Assembly: GCA_947646735.1 (NCBI GenBank)
Contig: CANTFK010000736.1
Span: 1-64,000 of the forward strand
DNA: 64,000 nucleotides
Reading direction: 5' to 3'
Source of the DNA: Peronospora farinosa
Lineage: Eukaryota > Oomycota > Peronosporomycetes > Peronosporales > Peronosporaceae
Shown here: in pieces, positions 23,255-33,734 of the stretch
How positions within the stretch are numbered: the first letter of the stretch is position 1
Layout of the letters: the number at the start of each line of letters is the position of its first letter
Position numbers and translations under genes: made by a program
The notes under the pieces: model-generated
Seen by the model: the letters and a program-made list of their open reading frames with translations, nothing else
The model's database searches: none
Told to the model about the DNA's origin: nothing

Positions 23255-23529
23255 TTAAGTTAGTTGTATATTACCTTTTACACAACCTATACCTTCTCGG
23301 CTATGGCTAAGATATTACACAGCTCGCTAAGGCTGAATTTTTTTCTATTCTTTTTCCTCTATTATTAGTATTATACCGTTACGGTTATTGGGGTCGGTTA
23401 TTATTTAGCATGGAGCCGACCGCTCTCCATGTGTGGTTCGATTACGAAGATGTCCGGTGTGGGGCTCGAACCCGCAATCCACACCGTGAGGACCAGAAGC
23501 TTAATCCACTACCCCACGCCACCGGGGTC
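23255..23529 (-). mobile_element. SINE copy 6, 275 bases
   Basis: Full copy in the unit right after SINE copy 5. G7 duplications at 23238-23254 and 23530-23546. Adjacency to copy 5 suggests the SINE-bearing unit was duplicated by the array rather than inserted twice. Confidence 0.88.
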
Positions 23530-23536
23530 GCCTCGG

Positions 23537-23591
<55 letters not shown>

Positions 23592-23602
23592 GGGTCGCGG
23601 CA
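23530..23602 (+). tRNA. tRNA-Phe(GAA), array copy 26, G7 variant
   Basis: G7-U66 variant to the right of SINE copy 6. Confidence 0.88.
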
Positions 23603-24123
23603 CTTTTGCACGCGTTTCTGGCCGCCTCGTTGCTTTCTTTGCCTTGTTTTCCACGTTTTCCCACGTTTTTCCACATCTATCGTGCTTACATAGCAGCATA
23701 TCACACCAAGATCGCGCCGGTGTGGACTTGTCACTAGCGGCGCGTACCTAGTGTGCATAAATCTATTTGTCGGACAGACACGGGGGCGTGAACTTTGGTC
23801 AGGCGTGTGTACGATCTTCACTGCTCGCATCGGAGTAGTCACGGAACGGTATGGCTGGTGCTGGCTGATGATGGATGAAGCGTAGACTGCCACAGTTCGA
23901 TTCGGCGCATTTGTACAAGCGTCGGAACGGCACAATTGTTACATAAGTTGCGGCAGGCGGCTGGTACGTCGCGAGATGGTCGTAGAGCGGCACTTTGAAG
24001 GTCGATAGGGGTAGTCAGGACGCAAGGAGATGCTGGAGGCCAATGGATGCGTGCATGGAACGCGTGGTAGGCTGTGTGTGCTCGTGAACAATTTGGGGAG
24101 GTAGGGTATGTTTGTGTTGTGGC

Positions 24124-24127
24124 GCCT

Positions 24128-24185
<58 letters not shown>

Positions 24186-24196
24186 GGGTCGCGGCA
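24124..24196 (+). tRNA. tRNA-Phe(GAA), array copy 27
   Basis: Identical to copy 1. Confidence 0.9.
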
Positions 24197-24718
24197 CTTT
24201 TGCACGCGTTTCTGGCCGCCTCGTTGCTTTCTTTGCCTTGTTTTCCACGTTTTTCCACGTTTTTCCACATCTATCGTGCTTACATAGCAGTATATCACAC
24301 CAAGATCGCGCCGGTGTGGACTTGTCACTAGCGGCGCGTACCTAGTGTGCATAAATCTATTTGTCGGACAGACACGGGGGCGTGAACTTTGGTCAGGCGT
24401 GTGTACGATCTTCACTGCTCGCATCGGAGTAGTCACGGAACGGTATGGCTGGTGCTGGCTGATGATGGATGAAGCGTAGACTGCCACAGTTCGATTCGGC
24501 GCATTTGTACAAGCGTCGGAACGGCACAATTGTTACATAAGTTGCGGCAGGCGGCTGGTACGTCGCGAGATGGTCGTAGAGCGGCACTTTGAAGGTCGAT
24601 GAGGGGTAGTCAGGACGCAAGGAGATGCTGGAGGCCAATGGATGCGTGCATGGAACGCGTGGTAGGCTGTGTGTGCTCGTGAACAATTTGGGGAGGTAGG
24701 GTATGTTTGTGTTGTGGC

Positions 24719-24722
24719 GCCT

Positions 24723-24780
<58 letters not shown>

Positions 24781-24791
24781 GGGTCGCGGCA
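24719..24791 (+). tRNA. tRNA-Phe(GAA), array copy 28
   Basis: Identical to copy 1. Confidence 0.9.
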
Positions 24792-25312
24792 CTTTTGCAC
24801 GCGTTTCTGGCCGCCTCGTTGCTTTCTTTGCCTTGTTTTCCACGTTTTTCCACGTTTTTCCACATCTATCGTGCTTACATAGCAGTATATCACACCAAGA
24901 TCGCGCCGGTGTGGACTTGTCACTAGCGGCGCGTACCTAGTGTGCATAAATCTATTTGTCGGACAGACACGGGGGCGTGAACTTTGGTCAGGCGTGTGTA
25001 CGATCTTCACTGCTCGCATCGGAGTAGTCACGGAACGGTATGGCTGGTGCTGGCTGATGATGGATGAAGCGTAGACTGCCACAGTTCGATTCGGCGCATT
25101 TGTACAAGCGTCGGAACGGCACAATTGTTACATAAGTTGCGGCAGGCGGCTGGTACGTCGCGAGATGGTCGTAGAGCGGCACTTTGAAGGTCGATGAGGG
25201 TAGTCAGGACGCAAGGAGATGCTGGAGGCCAATGGATGCGTGCATGGAACGCGTGGTAGGCTGTGTGTGTGCGTGAACAATTTGGGGAGGTAGGGTATGT
25301 TTGTGTTGTGGC

Positions 25313-25319
25313 GCCTCGG

Positions 25320-25374
<55 letters not shown>

Positions 25375-25385
25375 GGGTCGCGGCA
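25313..25385 (+). tRNA. tRNA-Phe(GAA), array copy 29, G7 variant
   Basis: G7-U66 variant in a unit with no SINE. Confidence 0.88.
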
Positions 25386-25907
25386 CTTTTGCACGCGTTT
25401 CTGGCCGCCTCGTTGCTTTCTTTGCCTTGTTTTCCACGTTTTTCCACGTTTTTCCACATCTATCGTGCTTACATAGCAGTATATCACACCAAGATCGCGC
25501 CGGTGTGGACTTGTCACTAGCGGCGCGTACCTAGTGTGCATAAATCTATTTGTCGGACAGACACGGGGGCGTGAACTTTGGTCAGGCGTGTGTACGATCT
25601 TCACTGCTCGCATCGGAGTAGTCACGGAACGGTATGGCTGGTGCTGGCTGGTGATGGATGAAGCGTAGACTGCCACAGTTCGATTCGGCGCATTTGTACA
25701 AGCGTCGGAACGGCACAATTTGCTACATAAGTTGCGGCAGGCGGCTGGTACGTCGCGAGATGGTCGTAGAGCGGCACTTTGAAGGTCGATGAGGGTAGTC
25801 AGGACGCAAGGAGATGCTGGGGGCCAATGGATGCGTGCATGGAACGCGTGGTAGGCTGTGTGTGTGCGTGAACAATTTGGGAAGGTAGGGTATGTTTGTG
25901 TTGTGGC

Positions 25908-25914
25908 GCCTCGG

Positions 25915-25969
<55 letters not shown>

Positions 25970-25980
25970 GGGTCGCGGCA
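25908..25980 (+). tRNA. tRNA-Phe(GAA), array copy 30, G7 variant
   Basis: G7-U66 variant in a unit with no SINE. Confidence 0.88.
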
Positions 25981-26502
25981 CTTTTGCACGCGTTTCTGGC
26001 CGCCTCGTTGCTTTCTTTGCCTTGTTTTCCACGTTTTTCCACGTTTTCCCACATCTATCGTGCTTACATAGCAGTATATCACACCAAGATCGCGCCGGTG
26101 TGGACTTGTCACTAGCGGCGCGTACCTAGTGTGCATAAATCTATTTGTCGGACAGACACGGGGGCGTGAACTTTGGTCAGGCGTGTGTACGATCTTCACT
26201 GCTCGCATCGGAGTAGTCACGGAACGGTATGGCTGGTGCTGGCTGGTGATGGATGAAGCGTAGACTGCCACTGTTCGATTCGGCGCAATTTTACAAGCGT
26301 CGGAACGGCATAATTTGCTACATAAGTTGCGGCAGGCGGCTGGTACGTCGCGAGATGGTCGTAGAGCGGCACTTTGAAGGTCGATGAGGGTAGTCAGGAC
26401 GCAAGGAGATGCTGGGGGCCAATGGATGCGTGCATGGAACGCGTGGTAGGCTGTGTGGGCTCGTGAACAATTTGGGGAGGTAGGGTATGTTTGTGTTGTG
26501 GC

Positions 26503-26509
26503 GCCTCGG

Positions 26510-26564
<55 letters not shown>

Positions 26565-26575
26565 GGGTCGCGGCA
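26503..26575 (+). tRNA. tRNA-Phe(GAA), array copy 31, G7 variant
   Basis: G7-U66 variant in a unit with no SINE. Confidence 0.88.
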
Positions 26576-27097
26576 CTTTTGCACGCGTTTCTGGCCGCCT
26601 CGTTGCTTTCTTTGCCTTGTTTTCCACGTTTTTCCACGTTTTTCCACATCTATCGTGCTTACATAGCAGCATATCACACCAAGATCGCGCCGGTGTGGAC
26701 TTGTCACTAGCGGCGCGTACCTAGTGTGCATAAATCTATTTGTCGGACAGACACGGGGGCGTGAACTTTGGTCAGGCGTGTGTACGATCTTCACTGCTCG
26801 CATCGGAGTAGTCACGGAACGGTATGGCTGGTGCTGGCTGGTGATGGATGAAGCGTAGACTGCCACTGTTCGATTCGGCGCAATTTTACAAGCGTCGGAA
26901 CGGCATAATTTGCTACATAAGTTGCGGCAGGCGGCTGGTACGTCGCGAGATGGTCGTAGAGCGGCACTTTGAAGGTCGATGAGGGTAGTCAGGACGCAAG
27001 GAGATGCTGGGGGCCAATGGATGCGTGCATGGAACGCGTGGTAGGCTGTGTGGGCTCGTGAACAATTTGGGGAGGTAGGGTATGTTTGTGTTGTGGC

Positions 27098-27101
27098 GCC
27101 T

Positions 27102-27159
<58 letters not shown>

Positions 27160-27170
27160 GGGTCGCGGCA
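27098..27170 (+). tRNA. tRNA-Phe(GAA), array copy 32
   Basis: Identical to copy 1; the 3' spacer has an expanded T run (CCTTTTGTTTTTCC). Confidence 0.9.
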
Positions 27171-27695
27171 CTTTTGCACGCGTTTCTGGCCGCCTCGTTG
27201 CTTTCTTTGCCTTTTGTTTTTCCACGTTTTTCCACGTTTTTCCACATCTATCGTGCTTACATAGCAGCATATCACACCAAGATCGCGCCGGTGTGGACTT
27301 GTCACTAGCGGCGCGTACCTAGTGTGCATAAATCTATTTGTCGGACAGACACGGGGGCGTGAACTTTGGTCGGGCGTGTGTACGATCTTCACTGCTCGCA
27401 TCGGAGTAGTCACGGAACGGTATGGCTGGTGCTGGCTGGTGATGGATGAAGCGTAGACTGCCACTGTTCGATTCGGCGCAATTTTACAAGCGTCGGAACG
27501 GCATAATTTGCTACATAAGTTGCGGCAGGCGGCTGGTACGTCGCGAGATGGTCGTAGAGCGGCACTTTGAAGGTCGATGAGGGTAGTCAGGACGCAAGGA
27601 GATGCTGGGGGCCAATGGATGCGTGCATGGAACGCGTGGTAGGCTGTGTGGGCTCGTGAACAATTTGGGGAGGTAGGGTATGTTTGTGTTGTGGC

Positions 27696-27699
27696 GCCT

Positions 27700-27757
<58 letters not shown>

Positions 27758-27768
27758 GGGTCGCGGCA
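27696..27768 (+). tRNA. tRNA-Phe(GAA), array copy 33
   Basis: Identical to copy 1; an extra CACGTTTTTC unit downstream makes this the longest period (605). Confidence 0.9.
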
Positions 27769-28300
27769 CTTTTGCACGCGTTTCTGGCCGCCTCGTTGCT
27801 TTCTTTGCCTTGTTTTCCACGTTTTTCCACGTTTTTCCACGTTTTTCCACATCTATCGTGCTTACATAGCAGCATATCACACCAAGATCGCGCCGGTGTG
27901 GACTTGTCACTAGCGGCGCGTACCTAGTGTGCATAAATCTATTTGTCGGACAGACACGGGGGCGTGAACTTTGGTCGGGCGTGTGTACGATCTTCACTGC
28001 TCGCATCGGAGTAGTCACGGAACGGTATGGCTGGTGCTGGCTGGTGATGGATGAAGCGTAGACTGCCACTGTTCGATTCGGCGCAATTTTACAAGCGTCG
28101 GAACGGCATAATTTGCTACATAAGTTGCGGCAGGCGGCTGGTACGTCGCGAGATGGTCGTAGAGCGGCACTTTGAAGGTCGATGAGGGTAGTCAGGACGC
28201 AAGGAGATGCTGGGGGCCAATGGATGCGTGCATGGAACGCGTGGTAGGCTGTGTGGGCTCGTGAACAATTTGGGGAGGTAGGGTATGTTTGTGTTGTGGC

Positions 28301-28304
28301 GCCT

Positions 28305-28362
<58 letters not shown>

Positions 28363-28373
28363 GGGTCGCGGCA
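28301..28373 (+). tRNA. tRNA-Phe(GAA), array copy 34
   Basis: Identical to copy 1. Confidence 0.9.
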
Positions 28374-28895
28374 CTTTTGCACGCGTTTCTGGCCGCCTCG
28401 TTGCTTTCTTTGCCTTGTTTTCCACGTTTTTCCACGTTTTTCCACATCTATCGTGCTTACATAGCAGCATATCACACCAAGATCGCGCCGGTGTGGACTT
28501 GTCACTAGCGGCGCGTACCTAGTGTGCATAAATCTATTTGTCGGACAGACACGGGGGCGTGAACTTTGGTCGGGCGTGTGTACGATCTTCACTGCTCGCA
28601 TCGGAGTAGTCACGGAACGGTATGGCTGGTGCTGGCTGGTGATGGATGAAGCGTAGACTGCCACTGTTCGATTCGGCGCAATTTTACAAGCGTCGGAACG
28701 GCATAATTTGCTACATAAGTTGCGGCAGGCGGCAGGTACGTCGCGAGATGGTCGTAGAGCGGCACTTTGAAGGTCGATGAGGGTAGTCAGGACGCAAGGA
28801 GATGCTGGGGGCCAATGGATGCGTGCATGGAACGCGTGGTAGGCTGTGTGGGTGCGTGAACAATTTGGGGAGGTAGGGTATGTTTGTGTTGTGGC

Positions 28896-28899
28896 GCCT

Positions 28900-28957
<58 letters not shown>

Positions 28958-28968
28958 GGGTCGCGGCA
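28896..28968 (+). tRNA. tRNA-Phe(GAA), array copy 35, last of array
   Basis: Identical to copy 1. Its spacer ends at GTATGTTT (near 29480), where unrelated sequence begins. Confidence 0.9.
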
Positions 28969-29485
28969 CTTTTGCACGCGTTTCTGGCCGCCTCGTTGCT
29001 TTCTTTGCCTTGTTTTCCACGTTTTTCCACGTTTTTCCACATCTATCGTGCTTACATAGCAGCATATCACACCAAGATCGCGCCGGTGTGGACTTGTCAC
29101 TAGCGGCGCGTACCTAGTGTGCATAAATCTATTTGTCGGACAGACACGGGGGCGTGAACTTTGGTCGGGCGTGTGTACGATCTTCACTGCTCGCATCGGA
29201 GTAGTCACGGAACGGTATGGCTGGTGCTGGCTGGTGATGGATGAAGCGTAGACTGCCACTGTTCGATTCGGCGCAATTTTACAAGCGTCGGAACGGCATA
29301 ATTTGCTACATAAGTTGCGGCAGGCGGCAGGTACGTCGCGAGATGGTCGTAGAGCGGCACTTTGAAGGTCGATGAGGGTAGTCAGGACGCAAGGAGATGC
29401 TGGCGGACAATGGATGCGTGCGTGGAACGCGTGGTAGGCTGTGTGTGTGCGTGAAGAATTTGGGGAGGTAGGGTATGTTTGATAG

Positions 29486-29738
29486 CTGGGACTTTATCTA
29501 CCACTTGGTTTGGGAGTACATCTGGGATGAAGCCTCAAAATTTTGGTGAGATCAATATTTGACCCCACCCCCTTGCCAAGAAGTACAATCGTCGGCAGCT
29601 AGTTAATAATAATGCTGATGAGATATTTGCAGAACATGTATCAAAGCGGGCTAATCTTTGTAGGCCTGCTGGTGCAAAGGTAACCATAGAGCTTGCAGTC
29701 TCGGAAGAAAATAAGTCGAATGGAATAAGACAGCATAT
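29486..29738. other. Unique sequence between array and element A; short unrecognised frame
   Basis: Non-repeated sequence after the array. A plus-strand frame 29563-29745, without ATG, reads PHPLAKKYNRRQLVNNN and onward to a stop. I do not recognise it; it may be a fragment of a broken gene or element. Confidence 0.35.
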
Positions 29739-30551
29739 TGTATAAGTAGTTATAGGAACAATAACCAATTACATGTGTAGGAATAGGGCAGTATCCGAAT
29801 AGCGGGTACTGCGCGTCGCTTTATTATTGGTTGATTATTAGGGCGCCAGACCCATAATTAGCCAATAATAAACTGACCTCCATTTATGGTTCCTATGAGC
29901 TAGGGATCATATTCGCACCTAGTTGGAATTAGAACTAAAACAAAAAATAACCGATTATATTTACGAGCTAATTGAATTAGGTATAGCGCACTAATCCCGT
30001 TACGCTTAATTAGCAACTCGCAGTACTTCCTATGACCAGATTTGAGATGACATGGACGACCCTTCCATGGCTCCAGCGGTCTTGCTGAAGCATTCTGACT
30101 TTCCTCATCTTACCTCAATAGAGTGGCAGGTACGTCACCGCCTCGCGGTGGTGTCTGATGAAGCTATCGTGACGTCCCTGCTGATCACAGCGACGACCAA
30201 TGATCAGCGTGCCGCCATCCAAGACTTTATGTTGCGCGAGCTCGCCGAAGCGAATGTGGCGAGTATTAACTACCTCGCGCACTTCGTACCATGAAGCTAT
30301 TAAGATGGAGACTTCAACATACTCCGGTGATGGTCCGGATTGTCTCCCTCTCAATCGCTAGTTTTGCGAGGTTATTATTTCTTCAGCGTTAAGATTGATT
30401 GACGCTCCGACGGCTAAAGTAAATTTCCTGCTGTCTTGAATTGTTGGAAAGGCCAAGGAATGGGTTTTCGGAAAGTTGTCTTAGATGAGCCGGCGTTCCT
30501 TAAGCTGAACGATATCCAGCGTGACTTACGACTGGCTTTCGAGACTTTTAA
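29739..30551 (+). mobile_element. Ty3/gypsy element A, 5' LTR-gag fragment
   Basis: An LTR-like stretch (about 29739-30015) shares with the element B LTR the AATTACATGTGTAGG region and the hairpin with loop AATAG, but has diverged. A gag start (ATG at 30032) follows; the frame at 30052-30294 includes FMLRELAEANVASINYL, which aligns with the gag of element B. It ends abruptly where the LTR of B begins, and no continuation is seen beyond B. Confidence 0.65.
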
Positions 30552-30889
30552 TGGACTACATTACACACAAAACATTAACATAAATACGCAATTACATATG
30601 TAGGCAGGTGCTGTGCCCGAATAGCGGGCACAGCGTGACAATTTATTATTAGTTTATTATGGGGACCTAAAATCCTAATATGGACCAATGATAAACTAAC
30701 CTGAGAATGTGTGGTTCCCGAAAGGCGGGAATACTGTCGTATTTCTTACAACTTATACTCTTTGTAATTAGTACGAATTAAAGCAAAAATAAAAAACAGA
30801 GTTAAAAATACTTGATACCTAATACTCGGGCTTGAGTCTTCCTGAAGCGCACGTGTGAGCTAGTGACGATACGATCTTCCCCGATAAAC
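30552..30889 (+). repeat. 5' LTR of element B
   Basis: Starts TGGACTACATTA and is followed after one base by the primer-binding site. It contains a perfect 10-base stem at 30610-30634. Confidence 0.8.
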
Positions 30890-30890
30890 C

Positions 30891-30900
30891 TGGTAGCACT
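30891..30900 (+). promoter_or_regulatory. tRNA primer-binding site of element B
   Basis: TGGTAGCACT lies one base after the LTR, complementary to a tRNA 3' end of the form GTGCTA-CCA. The same TGGTAGCACT occurs after the LTR of element C. Confidence 0.65.
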
Positions 30901-30914
30901 TTGTAGTCCTTCCT

Positions 30915-32110
30915 ATGCCCGAGTTTGGGATTATTAAATCGTCGTACTTTGACACTCCTGATTTTTTTCTGGAGTACGCGACCTCTTTCTATCTCGCTGG
31001 TGCTGAGTAGGATGCCCTAAATCACCTTGCGACGATTTAGAGAGAGGCATTCGTCGCGTCGCTGATGAGATCAGCGACCCTTGATGCGCAACGTCTCACC
31101 ATACATGGGTTTATGGCACGCGATCTCGCCGAATTCAATCATAAAAAAATAATAAATCATGCTTATAACACCAATTTCAGTATAAGGATATTCAACCGGA
31201 CATTGACCAACCCATCCTAATAATAAAAAAGCTAAAACTAATAACCAGTAACACACTTTAAAAATAGGTCTAAATGCTGTACTTCTAATTTCAGATGAAT
31301 TTATAAAAGGTATTGTTAATAAAATAAGTAAAGAACCAAACATAGCAATAACACCACCAATTTTATTAGGTATAGATCTTAAAATTGCAGCGATTTTAAA
31401 TTCCTCGCGCCCTTCACGGAATGAGGCCGGGAAGATGGAAATTTCCTCCTACTCAGGAGAAGGTAAATATCGGTTGTCGCTGAATTGATGGGTACGAGAA
31501 GTTGATATCGCCATCGCCTCGAGACTTCTTGAAGCGCTTCAGGCAAATATCAACTTCCTTCTTTCCCGCCTCACCAAGAAAGCCAAGGAGTGGGGACGAG
31601 CACGCTTTCCCCATTCTGAGTACCATGCAGGACGATCTTCGTCTTGCCTTCGAGCCACCGCATGAGGAGAAACTGGTGCGATCAAGATTCCTGTCGATGA
31701 AATAGGGTAAGATGGCGATGCACGACTACGTTCAGATGGCTAGGAATATGGCGTCGTGTATTATCACGCATCCCATGGACATGTACACGCAGGTAAATGT
31801 CGTTGTAAATGGTATGCGTGAAGGGCAAACCCGCTTATAGCTCATTCGCGCGGATCCTGCCACATTGGATGAGGCATTTGCTATTGCCCTTCGTGAGGAC
31901 TTAGGGATATGCCAAACCCTCGGTCGTAACCGTTTCCCGTACTTCTGGTCCGGAACCTATGGAGATCGATGCGATTGAGACGTCGGGTGACCGACGACGT
32001 GTCATTTTGAGAGTGACGCTCTCACCGGGCGTCCAATGGTTTGCTTTCGTTGTCGCAAGCCAGGGCATCGCGCGGCTGAGTGCCGTAGGCCAGCGCCGAT
32101 ATCGATGCAA
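30915..32110 (+). pseudogene. gag of element B, broken, with NUMT insertion
   Basis: Starts MPEFGIIKSSYF at 30915. Internal stops and frameshifts occur, and a 250-base mitochondrial insert splits it at 31139. The downstream part has the capsid-like stretch HDYVQMARNMASCI and then a CX2CX4HX4C zinc knuckle, CFRCRKPGHRAAEC, near 32040-32082. Confidence 0.7.
31139..31388 (-). pseudogene. cob: NUMT: C-terminal part of mitochondrial cytochrome b
   Basis: The minus strand reads without a stop from AILRSIPNKIGG through the C-terminal transmembrane region of cytochrome b (GWVGQCPVEYPYTEIGV) and ISMIYYFF. The insert is much more AT-rich than its surroundings. It interrupts the gag of element B exactly where the gag of element A is continuous. 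The first and last bases are placed by comparing the two gags and are good to a few bases. It is not expressed as cytochrome b in this setting. Confidence 0.88.
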
Positions 32111-32309
32111 GTAGTGGACGTCTATCATGAGGGTGCTGTACCGGCCGCACGTCCAGAAAACGGCGGGTGCCAGTAAGGGCAGCGCGCTCTACTGGTTGAA
32201 ACGGAGATCCTGGTCCTCCGGTGTCAGCCCAAACTCCCAGTCCTCCTGCGCTGCGCGCACGGTTAAATTCCACCACTACGAGTGGTGATAAACGTCTGAT
32301 CACTGCCAC

Positions 32310-32600
32310 TTACACTCGCTGGTGTCCGGCGACCTCTGCGATCATTCCTGGACTCAGGAGCAGCAAATAATTTCTTTCGTGAATCTTGTTTATCGATTCT
32401 GCCTCCCAGCTGTTCAGTTCCGTAAGGGACCTGGCCAAGTCGTCGTCAAGTTGGCTGACGGGAAACCACACCGCGTATCGCGGCGCGAAGTGTCTTTCCT
32501 ATACACGTTGACGGTTTTCGCAGCAATGGTGATTTCTTGGTGATTGAGATGAGTTATGCATTCGATTGCATACTGGGCATGCCATGGTTGCTACGTTATA
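32310..32600 (+). pseudogene. Aspartic protease region of element B
   Basis: A catalytic motif reads LDSGAANNFFRES near 32350-32390, the retropepsin D-S/T-G signature in Ty3/gypsy form. A frameshift lies close by, and the flap region that follows is poorly preserved. Confidence 0.65.
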
Positions 32601-32839
32601 AGCCCCAGATCGACAGGTTAGCCTGATCAGTGAGACTTCAATGCAAGTTCGACGTCAGTAAAGTGTTTAACCATCTCTTGGTATCTCCAAGTGACTGGCC
32701 GAACGTCACAGTTGTGAATCGTGAATCCACGACGCTGGCGGTGTACAGAGCGAGCGATGTCCCTCTCTGCATGTTATTCGAGACACAAGTGACAGTGAAC
32801 CCTCGCTCCGCAGCGAGGAGAACGACGAGGACAACGCAA

Positions 32840-33140
32840 TTGAACAGGGGTTCCCGCACGTGAATAAATTGGCTGAACAGGGGTTCCCGCACGTGAATAC
32901 AGTGGTTGAACCAGAATCCCATCTGCACCTATTGTGGTTCAGCAGGGGATTCCACAAGGGCATTGTGACGACGTGCAAGAGCTCGACTGGACGGACACTT
33001 GTCCCCACGAAAGAGCATGATGGTCGAACCGAAGTTCCCATCATCACCCACTGTGATCGAACCGAGGTTCCCACATGGGCAAATTTTGGTTGAGCAAGAG
33101 CTACCACACGGGTTTATGGTGGCCGAGCAGGAGTTAACGC
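32840..33140 (+). repeat. Degenerate minisatellite inside element B
   Basis: GAACAGGGGTTCCCGCACGTG occurs twice, 33 bases apart (near 32843 and 32876). Looser copies of GAACCGAAGTTCCC and GAACCGAGGTTCCC follow near 33027-33075. Translated, they give repeats of the form (E/R)-(Q/T)-(G/E)-(F/V)-P. It lies between protease and RT. Confidence 0.6.
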
Positions 33141-33734
33141 ATCAAGTGTCGACGGTAAATGTTGGGCTACTCCCGTCAAGTGTGTACGTCATTATGGATG
33201 AGGACATCCAATGCCTAGAGGGGGGGGGGTGATAGTTTATCACCTGGCTGCGGTTCGTTAGCTTCGAGTAGTGGCTCGAAGCACGATGGGGACGCAAGCG
33301 TCGAGAAATCAGCGTTGTAATGTTTCCACGCTATCGTGTACGTGGAAGAGAGTCCACAAAGACGCCAATACATTGAAGTTGCGAGTCCACCTCGCGATGG
33401 ATTTTTAATTACAAGCCTTTCAGGGCTCTCTCGGAAGCATTGTCTATGTAACCTTTAGTGAGGCACTGTGTCACAAGTGTGTCTGATCACCAGCGAGGCA
33501 ATCACAGTGACGTACGAGGAGCATATGACGCGTCCTCGAAGCACTGAGGCAAAGTCAGCGTGTGAAGAAAGATTTGCGTCACAATCATGAAAGGCTCTGC
33601 GAGAGTCTGGTATACTGGTTACGACATTGCTGGTGAGTATGCAAATGTGTTCCGGACAACATTCCGGCTGAACTTCCTGCTGACAGTGGTGTTCGGCACG
33701 AGATCAATCTCATTGTGAGACACGGCAGCTGACG

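Larger units (their letters stand above)
1..29485 (+). repeat. Tandem array of ~595-base tRNA-Phe units
   Basis: A head-to-tail array of a unit 591-605 bases long (most 593-596), each holding one 73-base tRNA-Phe gene and a spacer of about 520 bases. It enters from the left window edge and stops abruptly near 29480, just before the point where the next tRNA would start. Spacer landmarks recur in every unit: a short GT-repeat, the sequence GGGGAGGTAGGGTATG about 30 bases before each tRNA, and CACGTTTT repeats about 60 bases after it. Six units are interrupted in the tRNA D loop by a LINE or SINE. Neighbouring units are more alike than distant ones, which suggests homogenisation by unequal exchange or gene conversion. 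Long open frames across the units are repeat shadows with no codon-like conservation. Confidence 0.95.

Noticed and set aside
122..29259. Dozens of open frames of 60-320 residues on both strands of the array
   Set aside because: They are shadows of the repeat unit and of antisense tRNA; the same peptides recur in every unit and change frame with single-base indels, and none has a domain.
1..29485. Regularly spaced repeats resembling a CRISPR array
   Set aside because: The unit is about 595 bases, spacers are not unique, the conserved core is a tRNA gene and the DNA is eukaryotic.
31071..31343. A 90-residue minus-strand membrane protein gene
   Set aside because: Its core is the C-terminal region of mitochondrial cytochrome b in a 250-base insert, and its end reads into retrotransposon gag; it is a NUMT fragment.
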